From the NCBI RefSeq assembly GCF_030253575.1, contig NC_080562.1:28183852-28247851 (forward strand): DNA of 64,000 bases, given 5' to 3'. Within the stretch, counting starts at the first letter, position 1; every line of letters begins with the position of its first letter. Below the pieces are notes generated by a model. It had not been told where the DNA came from and searched no databases. It saw only the letters and a list, made by a program, of their open reading frames with translations. Source of the stretch: Rhododendron vialii (taxonomy: Eukaryota > Streptophyta > Magnoliopsida > Ericales > Ericaceae). The translations under genes were made by a program, and so were the position numbers. Below are positions 34,801 to 46,629 of the stretch, piece after piece.

Positions 34801-35493
34801 GCCACTTGACGCTACTAATCGCGAACGACACTCACGCGACCAAGTCACACACTTGATTGTAGGAGGAATCCTCAACTCCAATCAAGAAATACTAGCAAAT
34901 ATTTTCAAAATCTCAAACTCCAAACTATACTTTTTTCATTCATTAGAACACATATAAAGAGGCATTACAAAAGATGAATCTTCAAGACTCAATGAAGATT
35001 AGATGATTTCCTAGACAGACCTTTCAAATACCTAGACCACTATTAAAGCAAAAACACAACTTACTAGATAATCAAAACATAGATTCTTAGACCAGAAATT
35101 AAAAGACATTGACCAGAAACTAAATAGGCACTTCAAAAATAACTAAGATAACTCTTCAACATCCACACGGTTGCCACGGCTAAGCTCCTGCGTCAGACAA
35201 GATAGAAAAATTATAATTAGATCATTAAACACTTGGATGAGGTATGGCGATATTCAATCAATAATTAGATCACTAAACTGTTGCATGGAATATGATCAAA
35301 ATCAATTTTGTTGGTATGGTACCCAATTCATTGACTTTTGCCAACCCCAAAATGGTAATGCTGGAGGTTGTTCACCACCTAGTGCCAAAAATGCATTGGT
35401 CCTAGATATTGATGAATGTTTCTTCTCAAGTTACTAAGAAAGTGAAGGGGTAATACCAACTTGTGATGACCAACAATACTGGCTCTTTTTGCC
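34801..35493. other. Intergenic region downstream of G1
   Basis: AT-rich sequence containing the G1 3' untranslated region. A segment 35170-35490 is similar to 58860-59255 downstream of G2. No coding sequence or RNA gene seen. Confidence 0.6.
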
Positions 35494-38400
35494 TCAATGA
35501 ACTCCAATGTCAAGTAGAGTGTTTCGGATTGCATGTAACTGAGGAACAACGTCATTGATGTTCGGTCGATGTGTCGGTAGTTCTTCTGAACAAGCAATTC
35601 CAACTTTAAGTAGTGAAATCACGCAGTCCTGAATTTTGTAACTGGTATGAGAGCTTTGACTCTGATTGCTATCGATACTTGAACTGCCCTGCCCTGTTTC
35701 TCTTTGCTGAAACAATGTTGCATCAACAATTTCGGCTATTTTTTCAGGGAGAGACATCTTAACAAAGTTGTGGAGAGTGAGACTATCGCTAAACATGCCA
35801 TCAGTTGGTCTCTTCCCGGTAAACATCTCCAATAACAGGATTCCATAACTATACACATCACCAAATGTTGACACCTCATTGGCCAATCCATACTCTGCAA
35901 TTCAGGCACCATATAATAAGAAAGCTGACGAAGACTTGTTCTTGTTCTTGTTCTTGCCATGGTAAAAGTAATTGGTTTGTGGCTTTTGTCATGAGAAAAA
36001 CAGTACATACTTGAAACAAGCTTGATTCACAGTGACATTTTGAAATTCACAGTGACATTTTGAAAACCATCTAATTGATGGTCTTAAGAAGTCAAAGCTT
36101 GGGACAGTTTAACCAAAGATTAACCATAAATTATCACAATAATTTGTACAAAGTTTGTAGCTTTATCCGATTAATCATATATTTGAAAAATTGACAACTC
36201 TATACGTTGCAATAGTTGTCTTCGAAGGAAAGACACTAATAAAAGAACAAGTAGCTATTTGATTGACATTGAACTAGGAATAACAACGTGAACCAACTCC
36301 CACATGGCTTAACTTACATACATCCTGGGCTTGTACTACATAGCTACTTGGCTGCATAACTAGCTAGCTTCTCATTAGGGTATTGGTACTACTACCATCT
36401 AGATATTTACTAGTGACAGATTAACCATAGATGACTGTTTGTAGAACAATAATTTTTCTCTCTCTTTACCCCTATGGATGCAATCAAAGGAGACAAGCAA
36501 CAATCAGAAAATTTGACATATTTACATCCTCGCAGGGGTTCTGGGAAGACCTCCGTGGGGCACCTATTTGTCACATACACTAGGTTAAACTCAAGTATGA
36601 ATCATGAAAAGAACACACAAGAATGTCAAAATAACAAAAGGTGACAAGGAAAAATGACAAATTAAAGTAGAGTCTAAGAGGGAAATTTACCAGGAGCCAA
36701 ATAACCAATAGACCCCCTTATGCCTATTGAACTTGACTGATTTGTAGAAGCGCTATAGGTAGCTTCTTGAATGAATCTCGCTAAACCAAAATCACCGACA
36801 TGCCCAATCATTTCATCATCTAGAAGAATATTGCTCGGCTTCAAGTCACAATGAAGTATTGGGTTGGAGCAATGATGGTGAAGATAGTCAATTGCACATG
36901 CGACATCAATGGCAATATTTAACCTTTGTAGAATGTTTAAATGCCTTGATTCCATGTGGGTGTCTTCTTCGATCTCATTTGGATGCAACCACTCCTCTAG
37001 GCTCCCATTGATCATGAACTCATACACAAGAGCTTTGAAATCGTTACCTTGATAATCGACACTTGAACATGCTGTGAGTACTTTTAGAAGATTTCGATGT
37101 CTGATGCTTTTTAAGGCCTTACACTCAGCAAGGAAACTTTTGGAAGCACCACGGAATTGAAGGTTTAGTACTTTAACTGCAACAACTTTCCGACCCCCGT
37201 CAAGAATTCCTTTATATACTGAACCAAAACTACCCACACCAATCAAATTGGCTGGAGAAAAGCCATCAGTTGCTTTAAGTAGACTTTGGTAGGACAACTG
37301 GAGAAATGAGTTTCCTAAGAATTTAACTGATGGTACATTTATTGTCTTTTTAAACCAACAAAAATATAGGACACACAAGAACAGAAGCAGCCCCAAAAGC
37401 CCTAACGATATAGAAGTAATTAGTTTCATGGCAAGAGTAAATCCATGGTTTCTGGACCCTTTGGAGTTGCAACTGTGCAGCTGCAATTCAGGTATTCCCC
37501 CACAGAGCTTCTTGTTTCCTTCAAGTGAAATGATAGTTGCATTCTTAAATACACATCCTTCTGGTACTGCCCCCTCAAAATCATTGAATGACAGGTTTAA
37601 TTTCTTTAGAAAGACAAAGCCCTCCAAAAAGTTTGGGATTTTTCCGGAGAGGTTGTTGTGAGAAAGATCTAACTCCTCCAGACCTCTCAAATTGGCTAAA
37701 GTTGAAGGAAGGGTGCCCCGTAATTTGTTCCCCTCCACGTTTAATGACGTCAACTTCACACAACTACCAATAGAACTTGGAATACTACCTACCAACATAT
37801 TTTGAGAAACATCTAGTATTTCTAGATTTTGCAAAAGTCCGATTTCCAACGGAAGGGAACCACTCAAATTATTATGTGCAAGGTTTAGATCCAACAACGA
37901 CGAGAGATTAGCACTTTCTTTGGGTATGATACCACTAAGATAGTTATGATCAAGACATAGCGACACCAAAAAATGGTATTTACCGATATGTGAAGGGATG
38001 TTGCCATGAAGATTATTTCCAGATGCATTAAGATAAAGTAACAAAGTTAAATTTGCAAAAGATGCTGGGATCTCCCCATGGATATTATTATCATGGAATC
38101 TCAAAATCCGCAGCTTTTGAAGATTCCCGATATCAGAAGGAATGTTACCACTTAAACGGTTGAGGGACATGGAAAGAACCTGCAAATTGATTAGATTCCC
38201 TATACCGGATGGGATGCTCCCAACTAATTTATTGAAATCCAAGCTCAAAAATACAAATTCAGTGGAGCAATTGCTGATTGATTCAGGCAACTCACCTCCA
38301 AAGTTGTTTTCGGCTAGAGACACTCGTGCCAATCTAGTGGCATTGGTCAAAGTGTCGAAAAAACTCAAGTCACCCGCTTCCCCTGTTCCTAGAAGATTAT

Positions 38401-39379
38401 CGTGACATGTTATTTTCTCAAGATCACGCAGCTTTTCCAAAGAAGGGACTTTTCCTGTAAATCCATTTTCCGCCAAGGCAAGGTAATTTAGTTTGGTAGC
38501 ATTGGATACTGTTATCGGAATGGAACCAGTAAACAAGTTACCAGCAAGAACTAGGAGTTGGAGATTAGGAAGAGTGATTCCTAGGTCTGATGGAAGGCTG
38601 CCTTGGATTTGATTATATCCAACTTGAAAGGTTGTGATAGAAGAGAGATTATAGATGCATAAAGGAATGGTACCGACCAACTCCGTCATCACCAGCCCAA
38701 GGACTTCCAATTTTTCCCATCGACCGAAAGTATCTGGTATAGTCCCGCCAATACCATTGTAACTTGCATAAAAATCCACAAGAGATGATAGATTCCCAAG
38801 AGTAGAAGGCAAACCTCCGGCTAGATTGTTGTCTCCGATATACAGTCCCTTGAGCTTACTCAAAGAACCGAGCTCTGCAGGAATTTCTCCTGTCAGCCTA
38901 TTACCAGAGAATTCAAGGCCAACAAGGTTAGAGCAACTAGATATATTGGTGGGAATTTCACCATAAATTGAATTATTAAGCAGCGATAGTTTTTGCAGCC
39001 TTCGCAAGTGGCCGAATTCCGGGGGGATTTCACCACTCAAGCTGTTGTTGCGAAGCCATAGATTCCTGAGAAAGCTCAGATTTCCGATGTGGGGCGAAAC
39101 AGATCCCGATAGTTTTTTATGATAAATCCTCAACACAGTGACCCTCTGGTGTCGGCGGCCACATGTTACACCAACCCATTGACAAAAGTGGACGGATTCA
39201 TTCCACGAGTTTAGAGCTCCAAAGGGATCACTGGTTATGGCTGCTTTGAATGCAAGCAAGGCTAGACGGTCAGTCTCGTTCCCGCCTTGCATAAAGCCAG
39301 CTACCAAAGGAGAGCCAGATTGCAAGCACAAGAGAGAAACAAGGTGCATGAAAAGGACGAATGGCTTTAACACTGCCAT
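35494..39379 (-). CDS. G1: LRR receptor-like serine/threonine kinase (subfamily XII, EFR/Xa21-like)
   Basis: Two exons: 39379-36691 and 35894-35494, intron 796 bp (donor G|GTAAAT, acceptor TTGCAG|AG), joined inside a Glu codon ([11 protein letters not shown]). The product is 1029 aa, a length usual for EFR or Xa21. It has a signal peptide (1-22, MAVLKPF...), an LRR cap ([20 protein letters not shown], then CQWVGVTC), about 20 or more LRRs to about 640, a transmembrane segment (about 653-680, [20 protein letters not shown]) and a kinase with [11 protein letters not shown] (about 713), VAVKVL and [10 protein letters not shown] (about 843), so Cys precedes the catalytic Asp (non-RD), then GDFGLA. 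Non-RD kinases of this subfamily act as plasma-membrane immune receptors; the ligand here is unknown. An in-frame TTG upstream was not used because the ATG at 39379 begins a proper signal peptide. The frame is intact. The stop is TGA where G2 has CGA, shortening the tail by a few residues. Confidence 0.93.
35895..36690 (-). other. Intron of G1
   Basis: GT...AG intron in the kinase activation-segment region, a position conserved in G2. It contains a small direct repeat of about 22 bp (ATTCACAGTGACATTTTGAA, 36027-36070). Confidence 0.85.
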
Positions 39380-42300
39380 GCCAAGGTGGTGATTGGAAAT
39401 GTTAATGCTGCATGCGCTGCATGCCCATAACCATGCTTTAATAGAGAGTGTTGGTGCTCTAGTCAAGCAACTTTCTTGACCTTGGTAGACTTGTTTACCG
39501 GTTTAATCAATTGTCCCAAATACGTTTTCAGACCGTATATTATTAGATAATTTACTTACATTATCTTTCCAGGTTGGAGTTTGTGGAAACAGCCTCTCTG
39601 CTCGCAGGGGTATACATCAACTCTTCCCCAGACCCCGCAATGGCGGGAGCCTCGTGCACTGGGTTTGTCTTTTTTATTTATTTATTTATGTGTAGTCAGA
39701 TTATAGGTTTCCACTTATTTTCTACTGAAAGCTACATAAACTGAAATTCGGTGTCAGAAATTTATGATTATTTTTACCCCACAGTTTGCAAGCCCAACAA
39801 TGGATTTCACAGCCTCGATCGTAAGCCATTTCTGATTGTTTCTGTCAGTCGATCGTGTGGTCTTTATTCTCATCAATGACATTATCGAATAGCGATTTTA
39901 GCCCTCTTCATGCGCGAAAGTGCTGACTTTGAGAGGTCGAGAGGCCCGAATCATTGCCCATGGATCGATGGTGCGTACTAGACTTTCTGTTTTTGTTTCT
40001 ATTTTGTATTTTTTTTGTTTGGAACTTCTTGCCAGTCTGTGTAGTAAGGGTGCACTCCAATGGTTCTTCCCAATTCCCAATTGGACTTAGAACGTGGTCT
40101 GTACATGGTTATCGCAGATCATGCGATGCGGTATGTAGGAGGAAGCATTTGGTAACGGTTGAGGGCGACATTAGAAGGAGGGGTAGATCATAATTGACAT
40201 AAGAGGATTTGGTTACGGTTGAGAGTAACACTAGGAGGACTTAGGTGCTTAGAGTAAGGAGGTCAGGAGTTCAACTCCTTTAAGGTGTTAATCTAACTAT
40301 ACTAGCACTAGTAACTTTAGCCGAACAAAAAAGAGAGCGTAACACTACGAGAAGGGAGACATTAGAGGTGGTTTTTCGAAGGGATCTAGGTTTTCTAAAT
40401 ATCATGAAACACAATGCCCTTTACAAATTTCAGTTAGAAAATGATGCATTACCTGAACCCGATTGATTGGGACTTACTTTGTTTGGTTTTGGTAAAAGAG
40501 TTTAAATTCTTTCTGTCGGGAGTGGAAAGCATGAGTTTTTCCACCATTGCCATTGGTTAATCTGAACCGTTCATCTTATAAGGCCTGCAGAATAGTATAA
40601 CTCCACAAAAAATTAGCTTGATCAGAAATTAATATGTACTCCAAAAATAAATTTTCGTTTATCAAATGGAGGGTCATGGACAGTCTAACTTCAAAATTAG
40701 ACAATGACCGTCCATTTTATAAATTGAAATTCTAGTTTTGAAGCCTATAGAAGTCCAATCAAGTCTTTGTGTTGCTGGTCAAAAGCAAAAATGGAAAAGT
40801 AACATTGGTAGTTTTTTTTAAACTTTTGGAAAGGGAATTAAAGCAATATTCATGATACTATGTATGTAGTAGACTAGTAGTTAAATGTGAAAGCAAGTTT
40901 GCCAACGCATTTATCAAGGACCACAACCTCGCGTCTTTTCAGTCATTATTGTCGGATAATCGTACTGGGTCAGTTCAAGCATGGGAGGAGAAATTTTTCA
41001 GTGCCGGGTGGGTACCACAGGAAGCCCGCTCGGCGCATCCAAGCTGTCCAAAAATATTTTGGACAGTCCGGATTTTAACACAACTCTTTTTGTGATTTAT
41101 ACATTGTAGACTCAGTAAATTAAGAAGTTTATGAATTGATGACATTGTTTGCCCATTTACTCGTGTCTCTAGGTGGGTATTGTTTTATTGTGATCTATGC
41201 CATATAAATGTTTTGTTTACCACTCCACGTGCGAGTCGGAGTCGGGAGAGTGTACGTTGGAGCTTGCCATATTGATTAATTAGCAGCTCTCCAAAATTAA
41301 TACATGAGCTTAGGTGACCTCTACATATTGCTAATTGGTTTTGATTTCAATGCTTCAAAGACAATACAAACCAAGTTAAAAGAGTATGCAAAAAGCTATG
41401 AAATCAAGCTCATGCTTTGTCAGCTTACATGGAGTTGTACCAAGGAAAGCTAGCACTGGGATATTTCCTTATGATTTGATAATGGTTGCGATTCCTGCCT
41501 GTAAATGTCATATGATTGAATAAAGTTAGGATCAAAAGGGAACAAAATGAAAAAAAAAAAAGCATTTGGGAAGTTTGAATCGCAGTCGCACCAAACGACT
41601 TGGGCTCACCCCATTTTGGTTCCCTCGTTGCAATTTTCCCATCCCCTCCGAGCGACCCCCAAACCATTTCCCATGGGAAAACACCCATTTAAAATTTACG
41701 CGTTGAAAGTTAGACTTATTCCCTTATCCAATGGCTGCATTTGAATCATGGATTTTGGCGAATTGTTCGCGAAGAAAACAAGAGTAACAGGATCCAAGTT
41801 CCACTTCTTCCCTAATCCAGTAACTGAATTTGTATCATGGATTTGGGTAGTTGTTCATGAGGGAAAGGAGAGTGGCCGAACCTATTTGCATTTTCTTATT
41901 GGAAGTTCGATTTCTTCCCTAATCTAGCGGCTGCGTTTGAACCATGCATTTGGGGAGTTGTTCACTTAGGAAAAGGAGAGTAACTGGACACTTAAATGGC
42001 ACAAAGAGCTTGATTAAGTGTTCATTCTTGTTTATAAAATCACAAAATCTGCTGCAACAATAGTCAGCAAAACTCAATACCACTCTACTTTGTACATTGA
42101 TCTTCTCCGTTTAAGATAACGCAAAGGCAGAGAACCTTGCAAAAGAAAAGGGAACACCTATATGTGGCAGGCACGTTTTAGCATATCGAGAGTGTGTCCA
42201 AATGTGTCCTTGTCCCAATCTTATTGAACAAAGATACATTTTTCTAAGCATATTCTGTTTGAAACATAGCCTATATATATATTTAGAAATCCATAAGTAC

Positions 42301-43849
42301 CTAATGAGGGGATAACATGGCACAAAAATGCACATGAAATTTCTCGCTAGCCCTAGCCGGCTAATGCGAGGTAGAAATCCTTCTAAATGAAAAGCAAATC
42401 CTATACGTATTAATTCTTAACCACCATCTTCAATAATGTGAAATCGCTGACCACACATGCAGAAGATCCAAATCAATATAGTCGAAGGAGAAGGAGAGAT
42501 AGCAACACGACACCATGAGTCTAGTACATATAGGACCGACACATTGTTTGATTGAAGCTAGAACAATATGCTGCATATACTATTCTCTGTGACAAATAGC
42601 CAAAGCAGGGGTGTTTGGGATTCATCATACAAGTGATTATTGACTTGCAACTATCAGAACTAGAACTAGAATTCTGAGGAATCCTTTTACCTTTGTCTGC
42701 CAACTTATAAAATTGTTTCCTCCGTGTGCAAATTTTGACTTCAAATCGATATAGTCATATTTTCCAAGAGGTCATTGAGTTCGTTTTTACTTTTTGCCTC
42801 GTCACATTTAATTGCAATAAACTTCTTTTTCATTGCCTCATTCTCAATCCCGTACAAATATTACAAAAGATGACCAAGATAATAATCTAATGAACAGGAT
42901 CCTTTGAAAGTTTGAGCTATATATTCCATTTCTTTAAAATCATGTTGCTTCTGCCAAAGTGCGTGACCTGCTTCAAGGAAAGTTTTCATGGCAGCTTCTT
43001 TATTGAATGCAAGAAAACAAAAAGCCAACTTCACTGGCATGTCTTATTTCTTGATTGCCTTTCTTCATGTCAATAAAACCATTTGGGTTATTCAAATCCC
43101 ACTTGGCCATTTCTGAACATGCTTTCTGTTGCAGGACATCCGAATCTAGATCTTTGACCTCTCTTTTTTCTTGATCAGCAATCTAGACTTTTGATCTTGA
43201 TACCTGCTTTGGCAGTTGCTTAAAAAATTTCTGTTATTTTCTAACTGTTTTGCTATACAATTAGTTGTCAGTGCTTTTCCTATATGTTCCCCTTTGTTCC
43301 AAAAATCTCCTTAGAGAAAGACTAGGCACTGGATTCACATGAAGACGACATTTCTTAGTATTGTAACGGAGCGAAAAGTTAAGAGGAAAGTAATGGATGC
43401 ATAGTATTAAACGTGATAATCAATTGGAGTCAAAACCTTATTCAAGTACATTCAATTACAGCATAGGATAATATATGTGACACAGCCGAAGAAATATCCA
43501 GCATCAACAAATCTTCAAGGCCAAGTAGACATCAAAATCCCTGGACAAGAGAAAAATGCAGTTAGATCACAAAATTTCTAGGATGGGACATGATGGAAAA
43601 TTAAAAAAGAAGAGTAAAGAAAAGAAAAGAAATGAAAAGATAGATGCAAAAGCTGTTCAAAAAAAAGTAAAGAAAAGACAGATGCCAACGTTGTTCAAGT
43701 AAAAGAAAAGAAAAGACAGATGCCAAAAACTAGGCCAGCTTGAAAATAAGTTTTGCTGTTACCATACCAAATAAATGACCCATAATGCATTGCAAAGGCG
43801 AAAAAGAAAGAAAAGAAAATACCATCAAATAAAGATTCCTTCATGTAAG
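39380..43849. repeat. G1 upstream flank (flank copy 2)
   Basis: Non-coding sequence that duplicates 2872-5592, 27749-28879 and 33999-34450, here without the gypsy A and copia C insertions. It should contain the G1 promoter, but I could not single out a TATA box with confidence. AAAAGAAAAG low-complexity runs occur at 43610-43735. No genes. Confidence 0.8.
39572..39669 (+). repeat. Au-like SINE fragment
   Basis: Contains GTGGAAACAGCCTCT and then CTTCCCCAGACCCCGC followed by GGCGGGAGCCTCGTGCACTG, in the order found in plant Au SINEs. The tRNA-like head and part of the middle are missing. In flank copy 1 (3061-3098) only the first motif remains. Recognised from memory of the family, so moderate confidence. 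Confidence 0.55.
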
Positions 43850-43858
43850 GCTGGAAGT
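43850..43858. repeat. Target-site duplication of the MULE, left copy
   Basis: GCTGGAAGT, exactly repeated at 56104-56112. Present once in the empty site at 34452-34460. Confidence 0.9.
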
Positions 43859-44040
43859 AGGGGTGTTAAATGGGCGGGTTTGGGTCAAAATGGGCAAGTT
43901 ATAAGTGGGTTGGGTCTTTAATGGGTCATTGACCCATTTAGACTCATTAATTATGAGTTCAATTACCCATACCCAACCCGACCCATTTATTTAAAATCAA
44001 ACCCGCCCCGCCCATAAACCCAATTACATACTATGTACTA
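43859..44040. repeat. Left end of the MULE
   Basis: Starts AGGGGTGTTAAATGGGCGGG. The first 170 bp contain GGGTTTGGGT and, inverted, ACCCAACCCGACCC and AAACCCGCC, so the end can fold back on itself. Similarity to the right end is strongest in GGGGTG and in the ACCCATT/AATGGGT motifs. Confidence 0.75.
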
Positions 44041-44866
44041 AAATTTAAATTGGCTAAAATACCAATGTACATTAAAATGACCATATTACCCCTGTAAATC
44101 TAAATGACAAATACCCCTATACACTAAAATTACTATACTATCCCTATACTACTAAAATGATCAAATTACCCCGTTACACATAATTACCATATTACCGTCT
44201 CCTTGTCTCTCTAGTCTTCATACTCTTCACTTCCCCCACTCCTATACACTAGCCTATCACATCCCACATGGGTCTCGTAAATAATGGCATTTATTTGTTA
44301 TGCACAGGTTTAATTACAAAAACAAGAATGATTTTTGTCTTTGTTTGTCTTAGATAAAAATGAAAAATTTAGATATACCGATAATATTTTTATAAAGAAC
44401 ACAAAAAAAAAATCATTCTTATTTTTTAGAGAGCTTCGGCCAGAGGTCCATAGTATAGGGACTAATACTGTAATAAAGACATGAATAATTTTGGTACTGC
44501 CACCAGGACAATTGGACCCGGTTTCCAAATATAACCTTGTTTTGAAACAAAAGCGGGCACACTTTTCCCCACTCTATTCGATCAAAAACATTTCCAGAAG
44601 AAGAGAGAGAGAACGGTTCACGATCATCGTCGTTGCCGTTGTCATCGTCGCCATCCTTCGTCGCCTGCCACAGTCGTCGTTGCCGTTGTCGTCGTCGTCG
44701 TCGTCCCCTTCAACGTCGTTGTCAGCATCTTCCTTCGACTGGTTCGTTCTGCAAATTTACGTTTTGTAATGGTTTTGTTCTGCACATTTACGTTTTGTTT
44801 CTCTGTTTCTACACATTTAGGGACTACGAACTGCTTTCTTCCAAAAAATTTAGGTTTCGTTCCACA
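44041..44866. other. MULE left non-coding region
   Basis: AT-rich sequence followed at 44620-44720 by CGTCGTTGCCGTTGTCGTCG-type repeats in a TCG/GTC-rich stretch. Possible promoter and leader of the ULP1-like gene. No convincing coding sequence. Confidence 0.5.
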
Positions 44867-45545
44867 TGTTGTTATGGTTTATTTAGGGTTTCTTTGCTAC
44901 TGATTATGTTTTATTTACGGTTTGTAGTCCATTGGTTAGAGCTTCTTTGTAATTTTGCAAGAGCAGTACTCTGCATTTTTTTTGTTCTTACAAATCACAT
45001 GACAAATGTTGTCATCTGTTGCATACTCTGCGTTTGTAGTCCATTGGTTAGGGTTTCTTTGCTACTGATTATGGTTTATTTAGGGTTTGTAGTCCATTGG
45101 TTAGAGCTTCTTTGTAATTTTGCAAGATCAGTACTCTGCATTTTGTTTGTTCTTACAAATCACTTGACAAATGTTGTTATCTATTGCATACTCTTCGTTT
45201 GTAGTCCATTGGTTAGGGTTTCTTTGCTACTGATTATGGTTTATTTAGGGTTTGTAGTCCATTGGTTAGAGCTTCTTTGTAATTTTGCAAGATCAGTACT
45301 CTGCATTTTTTTTGTTCTTACAAATCACATGACAAATGTTGTCATCTGTTGCATATTCTGCGTTTGTAGTCCATTGGTTAGGGTTTTTTTACTACTGGTT
45401 ATGGTTTATTTAGGGTTTGTAGCCATTGGTTAGAGCTTCTTTGTAATTTTCTCTTTTGCAAGATCAGTACTCTGCATTTTGTTTGTTCTTACAAATCACT
45501 TGACAAATGTTGTTATCTGTTGCATACTCTGCGTTTGTTGTCCAT
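44867..45545. repeat. 165-bp tandem repeat, about 4 copies
   Basis: The phrase GTTTGTAGTCCATTGG followed by TTAGGGTTTC starts copies at 45032, 45197 and 45362, exactly 165 bp apart, with a diverged copy before and a partial one after. Because 165 is a multiple of three, one frame stays open for 266 codons (44633-45433), but its hydrophobic product is probably an artefact. It lies in the 5' leader region of the ULP1-like gene. Confidence 0.85.
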
Positions 45546-45798
45546 TTTTAGTGTATTGGTACTCATAGCACTGAATCCAGAATGATAACGACATTTGTCT
45601 GTTTTATTGAGGAACATCCATAAAACATAAGTTGACTGATGTCTCTCTTGTCTGTTTTATTGAGGAACATCCATAGAACACAAGTTGGCAGATGTCATTA
45701 TTTGTTCATCTCTGTGCTATACAAGATTTGAAGATTCTTACATATAACAACATCATCCGGTGATTTTGTTCAAATTTTCTGCTATTTTGTTACAGGAA

Positions 45799-46283
45799 AT
45801 GGTGAAAACAAAGAACTCTAATAAAGAATTGGCCGGTACTTGTAGTAGATACTATGAAACCATTGCAAGTTATTATGCCTCCAGAGAGGATGAGAATGAA
45901 GAAGACACCACGGAAAAAAATAGCAGTACAAAGTCCAAAAAAGATGGCAGAAAAAGATGAAGTTAAACAGCCTGCCTCTCAAAAGAGAACAAGAACAATA
46001 GAAGATGAAGAAGATGAAGCAGAAAAAGATGAAGTTAAACAGCCTGCCTCTCGAAAGAGAACAAGAACAATAGAAGATGAAGTTAAACAGAGTCCAACAA
46101 AGCGAATGACAAGATCTATCACACAACAAGAGAGAGATTCTCATAAAATGGACATGAAAGAAAAGAAGAATGACAAGAAAAAGGGACTTAACCCTGTTAA
46201 ACAGAAGAAAAACGATAATAAAGAGAAGGACAAAAAGAAGAATATACAAGAAGAAGAAGTAGAGTATGAGGATGAGGAAAAGG

Positions 46284-46314
<31 letters not shown>

Positions 46315-46597
46315 TCACAAGCCAACGAAAAAGGAAGCCAATTAAAAATCTAGGTATGGTTTATGACTAGAATACTACAGATGATGAAATCTGTCATACT
46401 ACAACATATGGTTACTTTGTGATAATCTGCATATATGTATTCATTCATATATTGACCAAAAACTTTGAAACTCATACAGGTCTAGTCCAAAGACGAAGCG
46501 ACTTAGCCTTATTAAACGAAAGAAGAATGACAAGAAAGAGAAGGACAATGTGAAGAAGAAGGATAACAAGAAGAAGAAGATACAAGAAGAAGAAGAA

Positions 46598-46629
<32 letters not shown>

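Noticed and set aside
44633..45433. 266-aa hydrophobic ORF that could be taken for a membrane protein
   Set aside because: Created by the 165-bp tandem repeat keeping one frame open; no homology to a known transporter seen.
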